Shown here: positions 8,500 through 17,439 of the stretch, piece after piece
Layout of the letters: each line of letters begins with the position of its first letter
How positions within the stretch are numbered: position 1 is the stretch's first letter
Source: Novacetimonas pomaceti
GTDB lineage: Bacteria > Pseudomonadota > Alphaproteobacteria > Acetobacterales > Acetobacteraceae
Reading direction: 5' to 3'
DNA: 64,000 bases
Assembly: GCF_003207955.1 (NCBI RefSeq)
Contig: NZ_NOXG01000005.1
Coordinates: 62,001 to 126,000 of the forward strand
The notes under the pieces: generated by a model
Database searches by the model: none
What the model was told of the DNA's origin: nothing
Seen by the model: the letters and a program-made list of their open reading frames with translations, nothing else
Made by a program: the position numbers and the translations under genes

Positions 8500-9354
8500 A
8501 TGCATCCACTGATTTGCGCCGAGGAACTGGCCCGCAGCCTGCCGCGTGACGATATCGTCGTGCTCGACGCGACGCAGGCCCTTCCGGGGCAGACATTCGA
8601 TCCGCAGACATGTTTCCTTTCGGGACATATCCCCGGCGCGCGCCGCTTTGACATCGACACATTTTCAGACCCGGATTCCCCCTTGCCGCACACCGTGCCG
8701 GGCCAGGCGCGCTTTGCCCGCCTGGCCTCGGCCCTGGGGCTGCATGACGGGGCGCGGATCGTCTTCTATGACCAGAAGGGGGTGCCCTGCGCCGCGCGGG
8801 GATGGTGGCTGATGGGGCTGTTCGGCCATGACAGGACTCAGGTGCTTGATGGTGGACTGCCCGCATGGATGGGGGCGGGGCTTCCCCTTGAAACCGGGCC
8901 AACGCCCGTCATGCCGGACACCACCCATCCATTCATCGCGCGCCTGCGCACCCGGCGCCTGAAGGGGCTGGGCGACATGCTGGATATCGTGCATGCGCCG
9001 CGATCGTCGGTAATTCTTGACGCACGCGCGCACGGACGTTTTACCGGCGAACAGCCCGAACCCCGTCCCGGCATTTCGTCCGGTCACATGCCGGGCGCGG
9101 CCAACGTACCCTATACCACCGTGCTGGGACCTGACGGACGCATGCTGCCCGCGCATGAGCTTCGCCAGATATTCGCCGCCGCGGGTGTCCGTCCCGACAG
9201 CGAGGTCGTATGCAGTTGCGGCAGTGGCATGACCGCCTGCGTGCTGGCCCTTGGCCTGGCGGCGGCCGGATTGGGACTGCATTCCGTCTATGACGGTTCA
9301 TGGGCGGAATGGGCATCGACCCCCGGAACGCCCATCGTGACGCAGCGCGGATGA
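8500..9354 (+). CDS. sseA: 3-mercaptopyruvate sulfurtransferase (rhodanese family)
   Basis: This 284-residue protein has two rhodanese domains. The catalytic loop CGSGMTA with Cys near residue 240 matches the CGSG[VM]TA signature of mercaptopyruvate sulfurtransferases rather than thiosulfate sulfurtransferases. It would move sulfur from 3-mercaptopyruvate to cyanide or thiols. An in-frame ATG 20 codons upstream is possible. The open frame extends far upstream antisense to the AI-2E gene, which is an artefact. The next gene, for cystathionine beta-lyase, starts 23 bases after the stop, so sulfur amino acid handling is a shared theme. Confidence 0.93.
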   Translation: MHPLICAEELARSLPRDDIVVLDATQALPGQTFDPQTCFLSGHIPGARRFDIDTFSDPDSPLPHTVPGQARFARLASALGLHDGARIVFYDQKGVPCAARGWWLMGLFGHDRTQVLDGGLPAWMGAGLPLETGPTPVMPDTTHPFIARLRTRRLKGLGDMLDIVHAPRSSVILDARAHGRFTGEQPEPRPGISSGHMPGAANVPYTTVLGPDGRMLPAHELRQIFAAAGVRPDSEVVCSCGSGMTACVLALGLAAAGLGLHSVYDGSWAEWASTPGTPIVTQRG

Positions 9355-9377
9355 CCGGCCCGGGCAAGGAAGACATC

Positions 9378-10598
9378 ATGGATCACGAAAATCTGCGCAA
9401 TGCCGTCTCCCACGGATGGCGGGACCTGGCATCGCTTGCGGTGCGGATTGCCCGCGATACCCCGAAAGGGGATGAGGGCGTATTTGTCAATCCGGCGGTC
9501 GCCCGTGGCTCGACGGTCCTGTTCTCCTCGCTGGAGGCCATGGAAAAGGCCGGGCACGGACGTTACGACGATGAGCTGATTTATGGCGCGATGGGAACGC
9601 CGCTCCAGCACCGGCTGGAACACGCCATCGCCACGATCGAGGGGGCCAGCCATACCCAGATCGCGCCTTCGGGCCTTGCGGCATGCATGCTGCCTCTTCT
9701 GGCGTTCCTGGATAATGGCGGCCACTGCCTGATCTCGGACTCCGTCTATGGTCCGACCCGGCGCTTTGCCGAAAAAATCCTGCGTCGCTTCGGCGTGGAC
9801 ATCACCTATTTCCCGCCCTGCGCCACCGAATCCGAAGTGCGGCAGCTGTGCCGGGCCAACACCCGGATCGTCTTTAGCGAAAGTCCCGGCAGCCATTCAT
9901 TCGAGGTACAGGACATTCCCATGCTTGCCCGCGTGGCCCATGCATGCGGCGCGCGCCTGATCGTGGACAATACATGGGGCATCGGCATCTTCCAGCCGTT
10001 CCGCCATGGCGCCGACATTTCCATACAGGCGCTGACGAAATATCCGGCCGGGCATGCCGACACCGTCATCGGGGCCATTTCCGTCAATAATGAACAGGAC
10101 TGGCGCATCCTGCGCGACACCGCGATCCAGACCGGGCAGGTGGCCGGGCCGGACGACTGCGCCCTGACATTGCGGGGGATACGGACATTGCCCGTGCGGC
10201 AGGAACGCCAGTCGCAATCGGCCATCGATATCGCCCTGTGGCTTCAGACGCGGCCCGAAGTGACCCGCGTCCTGCATCCGGCGCTGCCGTCATGTCCGGG
10301 GCATGAATTCTGGAAACGCGATTTTTCTGGCGCGTCCTCGCTGTTCGGGGTCATCCTGCGGTCCGATTTCACGCTGATCCAGCTGGAACGCATGATTGAT
10401 TCGCTGCGCATGTTTGGCATCGGCGCATCATGGGGCGGATATGAAAGCCTGGTCCTGCCCACCACCCACGGCATCACCCGTTCCTGCGACAGCGTCACGC
10501 AGGCGGGACCGACGTTTCGCATCCATATCGGCCTGGAAAATACGGACGAACTGATTGCCGATCTGGCGCAGGGACTGGACGGGCTGGCAGGGGACTGA
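9378..10598 (+). CDS. metC: Cystathionine beta-lyase (PLP enzyme)
   Basis: This 406-residue protein belongs to the Cys/Met metabolism PLP family. The PLP lysine is in ALTKYPAGHAD (about residue 221), and the aldimine-supporting IVDNTWG motif lies before it. GRYDDELIYG and GASWGGYESL point to beta-lyase (MetC) rather than gamma-synthase. It cleaves cystathionine to homocysteine, pyruvate and ammonia for methionine synthesis. The ATG at 9378 is preceded by AAGGAAG at ideal spacing. An in-frame ATG at 9351 that overlaps the sulfurtransferase stop is the alternative. Confidence 0.92.
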   Translation: MDHENLRNAVSHGWRDLASLAVRIARDTPKGDEGVFVNPAVARGSTVLFSSLEAMEKAGHGRYDDELIYGAMGTPLQHRLEHAIATIEGASHTQIAPSGLAACMLPLLAFLDNGGHCLISDSVYGPTRRFAEKILRRFGVDITYFPPCATESEVRQLCRANTRIVFSESPGSHSFEVQDIPMLARVAHACGARLIVDNTWGIGIFQPFRHGADISIQALTKYPAGHADTVIGAISVNNEQDWRILRDTAIQTGQVAGPDDCALTLRGIRTLPVRQERQSQSAIDIALWLQTRPEVTRVLHPALPSCPGHEFWKRDFSGASSLFGVILRSDFTLIQLERMIDSLRMFGIGASWGGYESLVLPTTHGITRSCDSVTQAGPTFRIHIGLENTDELIADLAQGLDGLAGD

Positions 10599-10769
10599 GA
10601 CACCCGGCAGGCTGACCCACATCAATGCGCGCGGGAACATCTTGTGACAACATGCGCTGACTGAACAAGGCCGCGTCGAGTCAGGGCATTGGGAGGCAGG
10701 GCAGGGGGGATTTCCCCTGACCCGCGCATATGTGCCTGACGCGCGCGGCGTACTGCGAAAGAGGGTTAA

Positions 10770-11798
10770 ATGGCCGGAAAGATGAAAGCGGCGGTTGTCC
10801 GCGAATTCGGTAAACCGCTGAGCATCGAGGAACTCGATATTCCCTCGATCCGCCCCAACCAGATCCTGGTCAAGGTCGATGCCTGTGGCGTGTGTCATAC
10901 CGACCTTCATGCCGCGCGCGGGGACTGGCCCGTCAAGCCGAAGCCGCCTTTCATTCCCGGGCATGAAGGCATCGGCCATGTCGTGGAGGTCGGGTCGTCC
11001 GTGGACTGGATCAAGACGGGCGACGTGGTGGGCGTGCCGTGGCTGTATTCGGCCTGTGGCCATTGCGAACATTGCCTGGGGGGCTGGGAAACCCTGTGTG
11101 AAAAGCAGGAAGACACCGGATATTCGGTCAATGGCTGCTTTGCGGAATATGTCGTGGCCGACCCGAATTACGTGGCGCACCTGCCCAAGGACATCGATCC
11201 CATCCGCACCGCGCCCGTCCTGTGCGCTGGCCTGACGGTCTATAAGGGCCTGAAGATGACCGATACGCGCGCGGGGGAATGGGTCGCGATTTCGGGGGCG
11301 GGCGGACTGGGCCAGATGGCGATCCAGTACGCCGTCGCCATGGGGCTGAATGTCGCGGCCGTCGATATCGACGACGGCAAGCTGAACGAGGCCCGCAGGC
11401 TTGGCGCGAGCGTTACCGTCAATGCCCGCACGACCGACCCTGTTTCCTATATCCAGCAGAAAACGGGCGGCACCCACGGCGTGCTTGTAACCGCAGTATC
11501 CAACAGCGCGTTCACGCAGGCCATTGGCTATGCCCGGCGCGGGGGGACGATTGTCCTCAACGGCCTGCCGCCAGGGGAATTCCCGCTGTCGATCTTTGAC
11601 ATGGTCATGAATGGCACGACGGTCCGTGGCTCCATCGTCGGTACGCGGCTGGACATGATCGAAGCCCTATCCTTCTTTACCGAAGGCAAGGTTTCAACAG
11701 TCGTCGCGCCCGACAAGCTGGAAAATATCAACGATATTTTCGACCGTCTCCAGCATGGAAAGGTCGCGGGCCGTATCGTCCTCGATTTCCGCAAATAA
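10770..11798 (+). CDS. adhP: Zinc-dependent alcohol dehydrogenase
   Basis: This 342-residue medium-chain dehydrogenase oxidises primary alcohols with NAD. Catalytic zinc ligands are visible in CGVCHTDLHA (about residue 42) and PGHEGIGHV. The structural zinc site is CGHCEHCLGGWETLC. The nucleotide-binding motif is GAGGLGQMAIQ. It closely follows the AdhP pattern. It has its own leader of 171 bases holding a small hairpin (CAGGGG at 10702-10707 with CCCCTG at 10714-10719) and an AGAGGG ribosome site. In acetic acid bacteria such cytosolic enzymes act beside the membrane PQQ dehydrogenases. Confidence 0.95.
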   Translation: MAGKMKAAVVREFGKPLSIEELDIPSIRPNQILVKVDACGVCHTDLHAARGDWPVKPKPPFIPGHEGIGHVVEVGSSVDWIKTGDVVGVPWLYSACGHCEHCLGGWETLCEKQEDTGYSVNGCFAEYVVADPNYVAHLPKDIDPIRTAPVLCAGLTVYKGLKMTDTRAGEWVAISGAGGLGQMAIQYAVAMGLNVAAVDIDDGKLNEARRLGASVTVNARTTDPVSYIQQKTGGTHGVLVTAVSNSAFTQAIGYARRGGTIVLNGLPPGEFPLSIFDMVMNGTTVRGSIVGTRLDMIEALSFFTEGKVSTVVAPDKLENINDIFDRLQHGKVAGRIVLDFRK

Positions 11799-11993
11799 GT
11801 TCCATGCAACCGGAGGGCGTATCCGGCGTTGAACGCAGATACGCCCCTTCCATGGACTGTATAGCCGGGGACATGGAAGGATCCTTCATTTCATGCCTTC
11901 TGTCATTTTCCATAACCGAAGGCAGGATATCTGTCCGGCGGGATTACACATTTCAGGCAGATATCCACAAGTACAGGGTGGATACTGGAAGAT

Positions 11994-12317
11994 ATGAGAA
12001 AAGCATTACTGGTTGGATTTGGTATTCTGGGCCTGTCTGGCATGGCCGTGACCTCTGCCCATGCCGATGATTGCGCCCAGGCGTCGGATTACGATGCATG
12101 CGTGGCAAAGCAGAAGATGCGCCACGAAGGACATGTGGCGCGCGAAAAGGCTCATACAGCCCATGACGAAGCCTCCAACGACACGCGGGACGTCAAGGAC
12201 TGGGGCAACCGGACCGGCAAGAAGCTGGATAACTGGAGCCACGACACAGGCAACAAAATGGACCGCTGGAGCCACAAGACCGGCTCGGATATGAGCAAGT
12301 TCTTTACAGGAAAGTAA
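11994..12317 (+). CDS. Exported small protein with WSHxTG repeats
   Basis: This is a 107-residue protein of unknown function. It has a signal peptide with cleavage after SAHA (about residue 24). The mature region has two Cys close to the N-terminus, then a hydrophilic His-rich helix-like stretch, and ends in two tandem copies of DxWSHxTG (residues about 78-95). An adhP gene lies 195 bases upstream. That gap holds an 8-base-pair hairpin (GGGCGTAT, 11815-11846) without a T run. The function is not recognised. Confidence 0.6.
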   Translation: MRKALLVGFGILGLSGMAVTSAHADDCAQASDYDACVAKQKMRHEGHVAREKAHTAHDEASNDTRDVKDWGNRTGKKLDNWSHDTGNKMDRWSHKTGSDMSKFFTGK

Positions 12318-12358
12318 ATCCTGTTCGTGCCACCATAAGTCAGGCACGCCTTGCATGC

Positions 12359-12387
12359 GGCATCCGGGTTCCGTTTACCCGGATGCC
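12359..12387. terminator. Strong hairpin between convergent small genes
   Basis: A perfect 11-base-pair stem (GGCATCCGGGT with ACCCGGATGCC) has a 7-base loop between the convergent genes ending at 12317 and 12403. No long T run follows on either strand, so it is terminator-like rather than canonical. Confidence 0.5.
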
Positions 12388-12402
12388 ACGGATCATCGGT
12401 TC

Positions 12403-12591
12403 TTATTTATGATGATCGCCGGCTTCATGCTCACGCCAGCCTGTTTCCAGCGTATGCAGGAAAGATTTGAAATGCGCCTTGATTTCGGTCGGGGACGCCT
12501 TTTCAATTATTTCCTTCTTGGCCGCAGTCAGGGTCGCCGCAGCGTGAATCAGCGCGGCATGGATAACTTCCGACGGTTCCTTGCTCATCAT
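12403..12591 (-). CDS. Small soluble alpha-helical protein, unknown
   Basis: This 62-residue protein starts at one of two tandem ATGs (12591 or 12588) behind a very strong AGGAAGAGGA site, which makes it a credible gene. The sequence is charged and amphipathic with no signal peptide, and ends in a His-rich tail (EHEAGDHHK). I do not recognise a family. Confidence 0.55.
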   Translation of the reverse strand: MMSKEPSEVIHAALIHAAATLTAAKKEIIEKASPTEIKAHFKSFLHTLETGWREHEAGDHHK

Positions 12592-12808
12592 CAGGATCCT
12601 CTTCCTTTGTTGGAGACATTCCACGATGGAAGGCACCGCGGCCCCTGACAACTGTTATCCCTGCATATCGGGAAAACACATTCTTACCCCACAAAAAACT
12701 CATGGCTTGCACTGCCTGCGGTCCGCCGCGCGCCGGCCTGCCGGCTGTCACGGAACCACCCCCGGGCCGACGTGTTAGGGACATGAACAAACAGGAAAAC
12801 AACCCATC

Positions 12809-13111
12809 ATGAAGCTTAAATCCGCCTTTTACGCCCTGCTTGTCTGTGGGTTCGCATTGCCGTCCTCCCTTGCCTTCGCGGAACCGGGTGGGTGCCTCAA
12901 GGGGGCGGCAGCGGGTGGCGTTGCCGGTCATTTCGTCGGAAGTGGCCATGCCAAGGGGGGTGCTGCCGCAGGCTGCGCTGCCGGCATGATGCGTCGCCAC
13001 AAGGCCCGCAAGGATGCCGCGGCCGCCCAGAAGGCACAGGAAAACCAGCCGTCCCAGCCTGCGGGGGAACAGTCGGGGACGCCGGCGAATTCACCGTCAT
13101 CCCCGCAGTAA
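12809..13111 (+). CDS. Exported small protein with glycine-zipper-like segment
   Basis: This 100-residue protein has a signal peptide ending near AFA-EP (residue 25). Residues 30-60 are rich in Gly and Ala with GxxxG spacing (AAAGGVAGHFVGSGHAKGG), then a basic patch MRRHKARKD, and a Pro/Gln/Ser tail that looks disordered. Glycine-zipper segments often insert in or associate with membranes. The function is unknown. A terminator follows the stop by about 30 bases. Confidence 0.55.
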   Translation: MKLKSAFYALLVCGFALPSSLAFAEPGGCLKGAAAGGVAGHFVGSGHAKGGAAAGCAAGMMRRHKARKDAAAAQKAQENQPSQPAGEQSGTPANSPSSPQ

Positions 13112-13139
13112 GGCCATCCTGTCCGCAAATGGACAGGCA

Positions 13140-13170
13140 GCGTTCATTCAGCCTCTGAATGGACGCTTTT
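13140..13170 (+). terminator. Intrinsic terminator between convergent genes
   Basis: A 12-base-pair stem with one G-T pair (GCGTTCATTCAG against CTGAATGGACGC) has a 3-base loop and is followed by TTTT on the plus strand. It overlaps the stop of the convergent membrane-protein gene. Confidence 0.7.
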
Positions 13171-14490
13171 GACGCCAAGTGCCCGCGCGAAACAGACATT
13201 CATCATGCTGTGCGGATCGGGGGAAATCCCCACGAAAATAATATCCTTGTGGACATAAAGCAGTTTATGCCGTGGCCCCATGGTGACACGTGGCAGGGTG
13301 ACATCGTCATAACTGTCGCTGTGGGGTGTCGTCAGGCTGACCCAGGTCCGGCTGATGCGGGCCAGATACACAAGGTCGGGCACGCATATCCACATATGCC
13401 ATATAATCATCCCGAAGATGCCGGCCCTGACCGCCATGTCGCGGGCTGCGGTCGCATCGGGCCGGTTGACGAATAACGTTCCCAATACGCACACAAGATA
13501 GACACTGGCCGGCAATGACACCCGGGCGGCCAGGGACGAGCGTGGGAACAGCAGCAGTCCCGCCATGTAAATCAATGCAAGCCCCGTGAAAAAGCCAACC
13601 TTCCCCGACAGTTCGGGGGAGCGCCATCCGACATTCCCCGCCTTTCGCGATGATACGTACCCCACAAGCAGAATGGCGATAAACGGCAGCCAGTACAGGT
13701 CAAACAGACTGCCGAAATTGCCGAAAAGCCCATCAAGGCGGTGCAGGACCGTATCATGTTCCATGACACGGGCACGGACATAATTTCCCGGCGCCAGCCA
13801 TAAAAATATGGTCCCCGCCACATGGGCGATAATAAAACCCCAGGGGACGGACACCCTGCTGCGGTAATTTCCGATCCCGTAGCAGATCAGGACAATACTC
13901 ATCAGAAGGGAAAGCGGTTCCAGAAACGTCGATATGAAAAAGGCGAAGCCGCATGCCGCCAGTCCATAATGCATACGTTTTGCAAGAACCTGCCGTAAAA
14001 TCCACAATTCCCCCGTAACAGGCCACAGATACCCGATGGAACCTGTTTTCCATAATGCGACTTCGGCAATATCGCGGGGGATCCACCATAGCGCGAGGAA
14101 TATGAACAGGATATTTATCGCGGACATCCTGTCCTTATCATCCGCCATTCCACGCGGAATCACATTTTCCGATATCTTGCAGCAGTTGAATACAAGGCAA
14201 CAGAATATGACGGAATTCAGAACATCAAACAGAAATATTGAATGGTATTCTTTTAATTCCATGAAAAAGAAGGTGATGATTGTCGTAAAATATCTACCCG
14301 TCCAGTAAAAATAGTTTCCATAAACAATATGGAATGTATTTCGGATATCAAAAGGAATGCTTCGGCAGTAATCATCCGCCCATAACGGGGTGATCAGGTT
14401 GGCCCACAGCACGAACGCGAAAATCGCCCCGAAAGCCCCCGCTTCCTCCTTGCGGCTGATGACGGAGCGTATGAGATCAGATGGCTTCAT
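13144..14490 (-). CDS. Polytopic membrane protein, DUF6056-like
   Basis: This 448-residue protein has roughly ten or more hydrophobic segments. After the first segment it has ADDYCRS and then YFYWTGRYFTT, and later a WLAPGNYVRAR motif. This pattern resembles the DUF6056/GtrIII-like family, whose members are suspected lipid-linked-sugar glycosyltransferases. The start at 14490 is supported by GGAG six bases upstream. Codon use is less GC-biased than that of its neighbours. A role in surface polysaccharide decoration is inference only. It is divergent from a sugar porter. Confidence 0.65.
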   Translation of the reverse strand: MKPSDLIRSVISRKEEAGAFGAIFAFVLWANLITPLWADDYCRSIPFDIRNTFHIVYGNYFYWTGRYFTTIITFFFMELKEYHSIFLFDVLNSVIFCCLVFNCCKISENVIPRGMADDKDRMSAINILFIFLALWWIPRDIAEVALWKTGSIGYLWPVTGELWILRQVLAKRMHYGLAACGFAFFISTFLEPLSLLMSIVLICYGIGNYRSRVSVPWGFIIAHVAGTIFLWLAPGNYVRARVMEHDTVLHRLDGLFGNFGSLFDLYWLPFIAILLVGYVSSRKAGNVGWRSPELSGKVGFFTGLALIYMAGLLLFPRSSLAARVSLPASVYLVCVLGTLFVNRPDATAARDMAVRAGIFGMIIWHMWICVPDLVYLARISRTWVSLTTPHSDSYDDVTLPRVTMGPRHKLLYVHKDIIFVGISPDPHSMMNVCFARALGVKSVHSEAE

Positions 14491-14697
14491 GAAACACTCC
14501 ATATGGAGGAGCGTGCCGACGCCCATTCCCCCGCCCATCATACGACCACACCACGCCCCGTGTGGACGGGGCCATGCGATTCAATAATTGTGTCAGAAAG
14601 TCCGTCGTTCGGGGTTGCATCATGGATGGATGCCGTATCGGTCATTATGACGTCAACATGGACCTCGAAAAACATTCCCCCCGGAGGAAAACAGAAC

Positions 14698-16095
14698 GTG
14701 TTTCCCACCACAGCATCCCCTGAACATCGTTCCCCCACGCATCAGAAAGCCTTTCGCATCGGATTGATCACCGCCTCGGCCGGGCTGCTGGTCGGGCTGG
14801 ATACGGGACTGATTTCCGAAGCACTCGGATTTATCGGGAATGATTTCCATGCCTCGATCCGCGATCAGGAATGGATCGTATCCGTGCTGATGATCGGGGC
14901 ATCGGTCGGGTCGCTGGGGGCAGGGACGTTTTCCGCCCGTTTTGGCAGGCGCCTGGTCCTGATGATGGCCATGGTCCTGATGTTCATCGGGGCCGGCCTA
15001 TGCGCGGATGCCTTTCACCTTTCGCAAATCCTGGTGGGACGCCTGCTGATCGGCGTGGCCATCGGCATATGCACCTTTACCGCGCCGCTCTATATCTCCG
15101 AAACGATGTCTGGCCATTTGCGTGGCAGCATGGTTTCGACATTTTCAATGCTGCAGTCTGCTGGAATCCTGGCGGGATATCTGCTGGGAAGCATCCTGTC
15201 GTCAGGGGGGCACTGGCGATGGATGGTCAGCATGCCCATGCTGCCCGCAGCGCTGCTGTTCACCGGTTGCCTTTTCCTGCCCCCAAGCCCTTCGTGGCTG
15301 ATCGCACGCGGACAGGATGACAGGGTCAGGGAAGTCCTGCGTTCCCTGCGCGATACACCCGCCGAGGTCGAGCAGGAGTTCAACAGCCTCAAACAGGAAG
15401 CCGGCAAGGGACATGTCAGTGGCCTGACGCTCCTGCGACAGCAGCCCAATTTTCGCCGTTCCGTGCTGCTGGGCATCTGCCTGCAGGTCATGCAGCAGCT
15501 GACCGGCATCAATGTGGTCATGTACTACATGCCCAAAATCCTGCAGAACGCGCAATTCGGCATATCTGGCGCGGCATGGGCGACTGTCCTGATTGGCGTC
15601 ATCAATACGGTCGTGGGCATTGCCGCCATCTTCCTTGTCAACAGATGGGGCAGGCGGCCGCTGCTGTGCACCAGCGCGGCCATCATGGCGATTTCCCTGA
15701 CCATCGCCGCCATCATCACCGGCCTTCACCTGCCCGGCATGTCCGCGACCCTGTGCCTGCTGTGCGCGCTTCTGGTTTTTGTCGGGGGATTCGGGCTGGG
15801 GGCTGGCCCGCTGGTATGGACCTTATGTTCCGAAATCCAGCCGCTGGAGGGAAGGGATTTCGGGGTAGGATGCTCCACCCTCGCCAACTGGTGGGCCGAC
15901 TGGGGCGTCAGCAATACCTTCCTGAGCCTCGTCTCCGTCATCGGATTTGGCCAGACCTTCGCCGGCTTTGCCTTCATGAATGTCGTGTTCATCGTCTTTA
16001 CGCTGATGTTCGTGCCTGAAACCAAGGATGTCTCCCTGGAAACCATCGAGACGAACCTGCTGGCCGGAAAAAAACTGCGCGATATAGGGCGATAG
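14698..16095 (+). CDS. MFS sugar porter (GalP/XylE-like)
   Basis: This is a 12-segment major facilitator of the sugar porter family, 465 residues from the GTG at 14698. That start has GGAGGA 9 bases upstream; an ATG at 14647 is an alternative. Signatures are FGRRLVLM in loop 2-3, the QQLTGINVVMYYMPKI motif of hexose-type transporters in segment 7, NRWGRRPLL, and the final PETKDVSLE. It likely imports a monosaccharide with protons. The leader before the GTG has an unusual in-frame extension that I consider non-coding. Confidence 0.88.
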   Translation: MFPTTASPEHRSPTHQKAFRIGLITASAGLLVGLDTGLISEALGFIGNDFHASIRDQEWIVSVLMIGASVGSLGAGTFSARFGRRLVLMMAMVLMFIGAGLCADAFHLSQILVGRLLIGVAIGICTFTAPLYISETMSGHLRGSMVSTFSMLQSAGILAGYLLGSILSSGGHWRWMVSMPMLPAALLFTGCLFLPPSPSWLIARGQDDRVREVLRSLRDTPAEVEQEFNSLKQEAGKGHVSGLTLLRQQPNFRRSVLLGICLQVMQQLTGINVVMYYMPKILQNAQFGISGAAWATVLIGVINTVVGIAAIFLVNRWGRRPLLCTSAAIMAISLTIAAIITGLHLPGMSATLCLLCALLVFVGGFGLGAGPLVWTLCSEIQPLEGRDFGVGCSTLANWWADWGVSNTFLSLVSVIGFGQTFAGFAFMNVVFIVFTLMFVPETKDVSLETIETNLLAGKKLRDIGR

Positions 16096-16227
16096 GGTCC
16101 GGACGTCTTTTCCTCATCCATCATCACATTTATATGTTGCATGCCTGATATGCGTTGTGGTTGTAATGCGCTGGGCTCCGGCACCGGATGCCACGTCATA
16201 TTTTCATGCCTGGATGAGGATAACTGT

Positions 16228-16398
16228 ATGACCACTTTCAAGAACATTGTTTTCAGCGCGGCAAACATCATTGCCGGACAGTTAAAGCAGGAGATCGGTT
16301 ACGTTACGGGAAGCCGGAAAATCACGCGCAGCGGCGTCGCGCAGGAAATGAAGGGCCACGCCCAGAAGGTCGCATCCAGCCGCCCCACGGATTACTGA
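16228..16398 (+). CDS. CsbD-like small stress protein
   Basis: This 56-residue protein begins at an ATG with GAGGA 7 bases upstream. The central region (AGQLKQEIGYVTGSRKITRSG...KGHAQK) matches the spacing of CsbD proteins, which are short, charged and stress-induced in many bacteria. The N-terminus is more hydrophobic than usual. The family call is by pattern only. Confidence 0.55.
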   Translation: MTTFKNIVFSAANIIAGQLKQEIGYVTGSRKITRSGVAQEMKGHAQKVASSRPTDY

Positions 16399-16417
16399 CC
16401 CGATCACCACGATCGGG
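16399..16417 (+). terminator. Hairpin directly after the CsbD-like gene
   Basis: CCCGATC and GATCGGG form a 7-base-pair stem with a 5-base loop right after the stop codon. No T run follows, so termination here is uncertain. A second, longer-looped stem (CGGCAGG 16464-16470 with CCTGCCG 16488-16494) precedes a run of eight T at about 16508-16515. Confidence 0.4.
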
Positions 16418-16549
16418 CATCAGGCCATCTTGTAAAGAATTCCAGGTCGCCCGCATGAAATGCCGGCAGGGATTACGGATCATCACCCCTGCCGATTTAT
16501 ATTAATGTTTTTTTTACCCTTGGCAGTTAGCCTGTTCATGCCATGTGAA

Positions 16550-16580
16550 GAAAATTATCAGTCAAATAAAGATAATTTTC
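16550..16580. promoter_or_regulatory. 10-bp perfect inverted repeat, AT-rich
   Basis: GAAAATTATC at 16550-16559 is the exact reverse complement of GATAATTTTC at 16571-16580, with an 11-base spacer. It lies 72 bases before the start of the next small gene. It could be an operator or a leader hairpin. Confidence 0.45.
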
Positions 16581-16651
16581 AGGCAATCACTGAAAATACA
16601 TTCCACGACAGACCGTGAAATGTGGTTTTCTTTATTAAGGGGCAAAATACT

Positions 16652-16933
16652 ATGTCAGTAAAAAAAAGCGCTCCCATGTCCGCCAAACAGATGCTGGTCT
16701 ACGAAGCCCACATTTCGGGGCTTGAGCACGCGCTGGCCGCCGCCGTGGAAATGCTGACGCCCATGCAGCAGGCGGTCCTTCTGAACATGGTTCAGAAAGC
16801 CGCCAGCGAGGATAGCCAGTGCGATACGCTGGGCACATGTCCCGCTGATGAACCCTGCATCCAGCCATTTGCAAACGGCCACCTGATGGCCGCCACATGC
16901 ATTCAGCACGCCGCCTATCCGGCGACGGTCTGA
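16652..16933 (+). CDS. Small protein of unknown function
   Basis: This is a 93-residue protein. The N-terminal half is predicted helical (KQMLVYEAHISGLEHALAA) and the C-terminal half carries four Cys, including CDTLGTC and PCIQPF, so it may bind metal or form disulfides. AAGGGG precedes the ATG by 8 bases. No signal peptide is seen. The surrounding DNA is AT-rich, and I do not recognise the family. Confidence 0.5.
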   Translation: MSVKKSAPMSAKQMLVYEAHISGLEHALAAAVEMLTPMQQAVLLNMVQKAASEDSQCDTLGTCPADEPCIQPFANGHLMAATCIQHAAYPATV

Positions 16934-16992
16934 ATCTTCAGCCTGTTTCATGATCGGGGAACCCCACGTCCGGGCGTTCCCCTTTGCTGTCG

Positions 16993-17439
16993 TCAGGCTT
17001 TTTTGATGGCCACGGCCGGGCAATTCGCGCCCTGTTTCGCATAATCACTGATGGTGCTGACAACTGCCGGGACCGGATCCTTGGCGGTAACGCGTAACAA
17101 TGTACCCGTGAACGACCACGCCACGATAATCTCATACGACGTCTGGCTGCCCGGCAGGACCGCGTTGGTAATTATAAACCGTTCTTCCTGCAGATCATGC
17201 CGCATGAGGGGCTTTGTGCCATGGGTATTGCAGGCCAGTGAACGACGGATGTTTTCCGCCGCGATATAAGGCTCGATCGGGACATAAGCCGCATTCTGGC
17301 CCAGTCCATAAGCAAGATACGGTCCCCTGTTGAAGGTCCTGTGGGAAGAGGAACAGCCTGCGAGCACCATCATGATCCCGATACCAGCCACCCATTTACG
17401 ACAAGAAACTAGGGTGTTTTTTTGTATCTGGTTTTTCAT
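16993..17439 (-). CDS. Predicted lipoprotein, unknown
   Basis: This 148-residue protein has a lipoprotein signal peptide with the lipobox VLAGC (Cys near residue 29), so it would be lipid-anchored after export. The mature part contains two further Cys (SLACNTHG and GANCPAV) that could form a disulfide. No known domain is recognised. The start is uncertain: an ATG at 17451 four codons upstream is equally possible, and neither has a clear ribosome site. Confidence 0.6.
   Translation of the reverse strand: MKNQIQKNTLVSCRKWVAGIGIMMVLAGCSSSHRTFNRGPYLAYGLGQNAAYVPIEPYIAAENIRRSLACNTHGTKPLMRHDLQEERFIITNAVLPGSQTSYEIIVAWSFTGTLLRVTAKDPVPAVVSTISDYAKQGANCPAVAIKKA

Noticed and set aside
10702..10719. Hairpin CAGGGG/CCCCTG in the adhP leader as an attenuator
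   Set aside because: The stem is only 6 base pairs with no T run or alternative fold, so it is listed only in the adhP entry.
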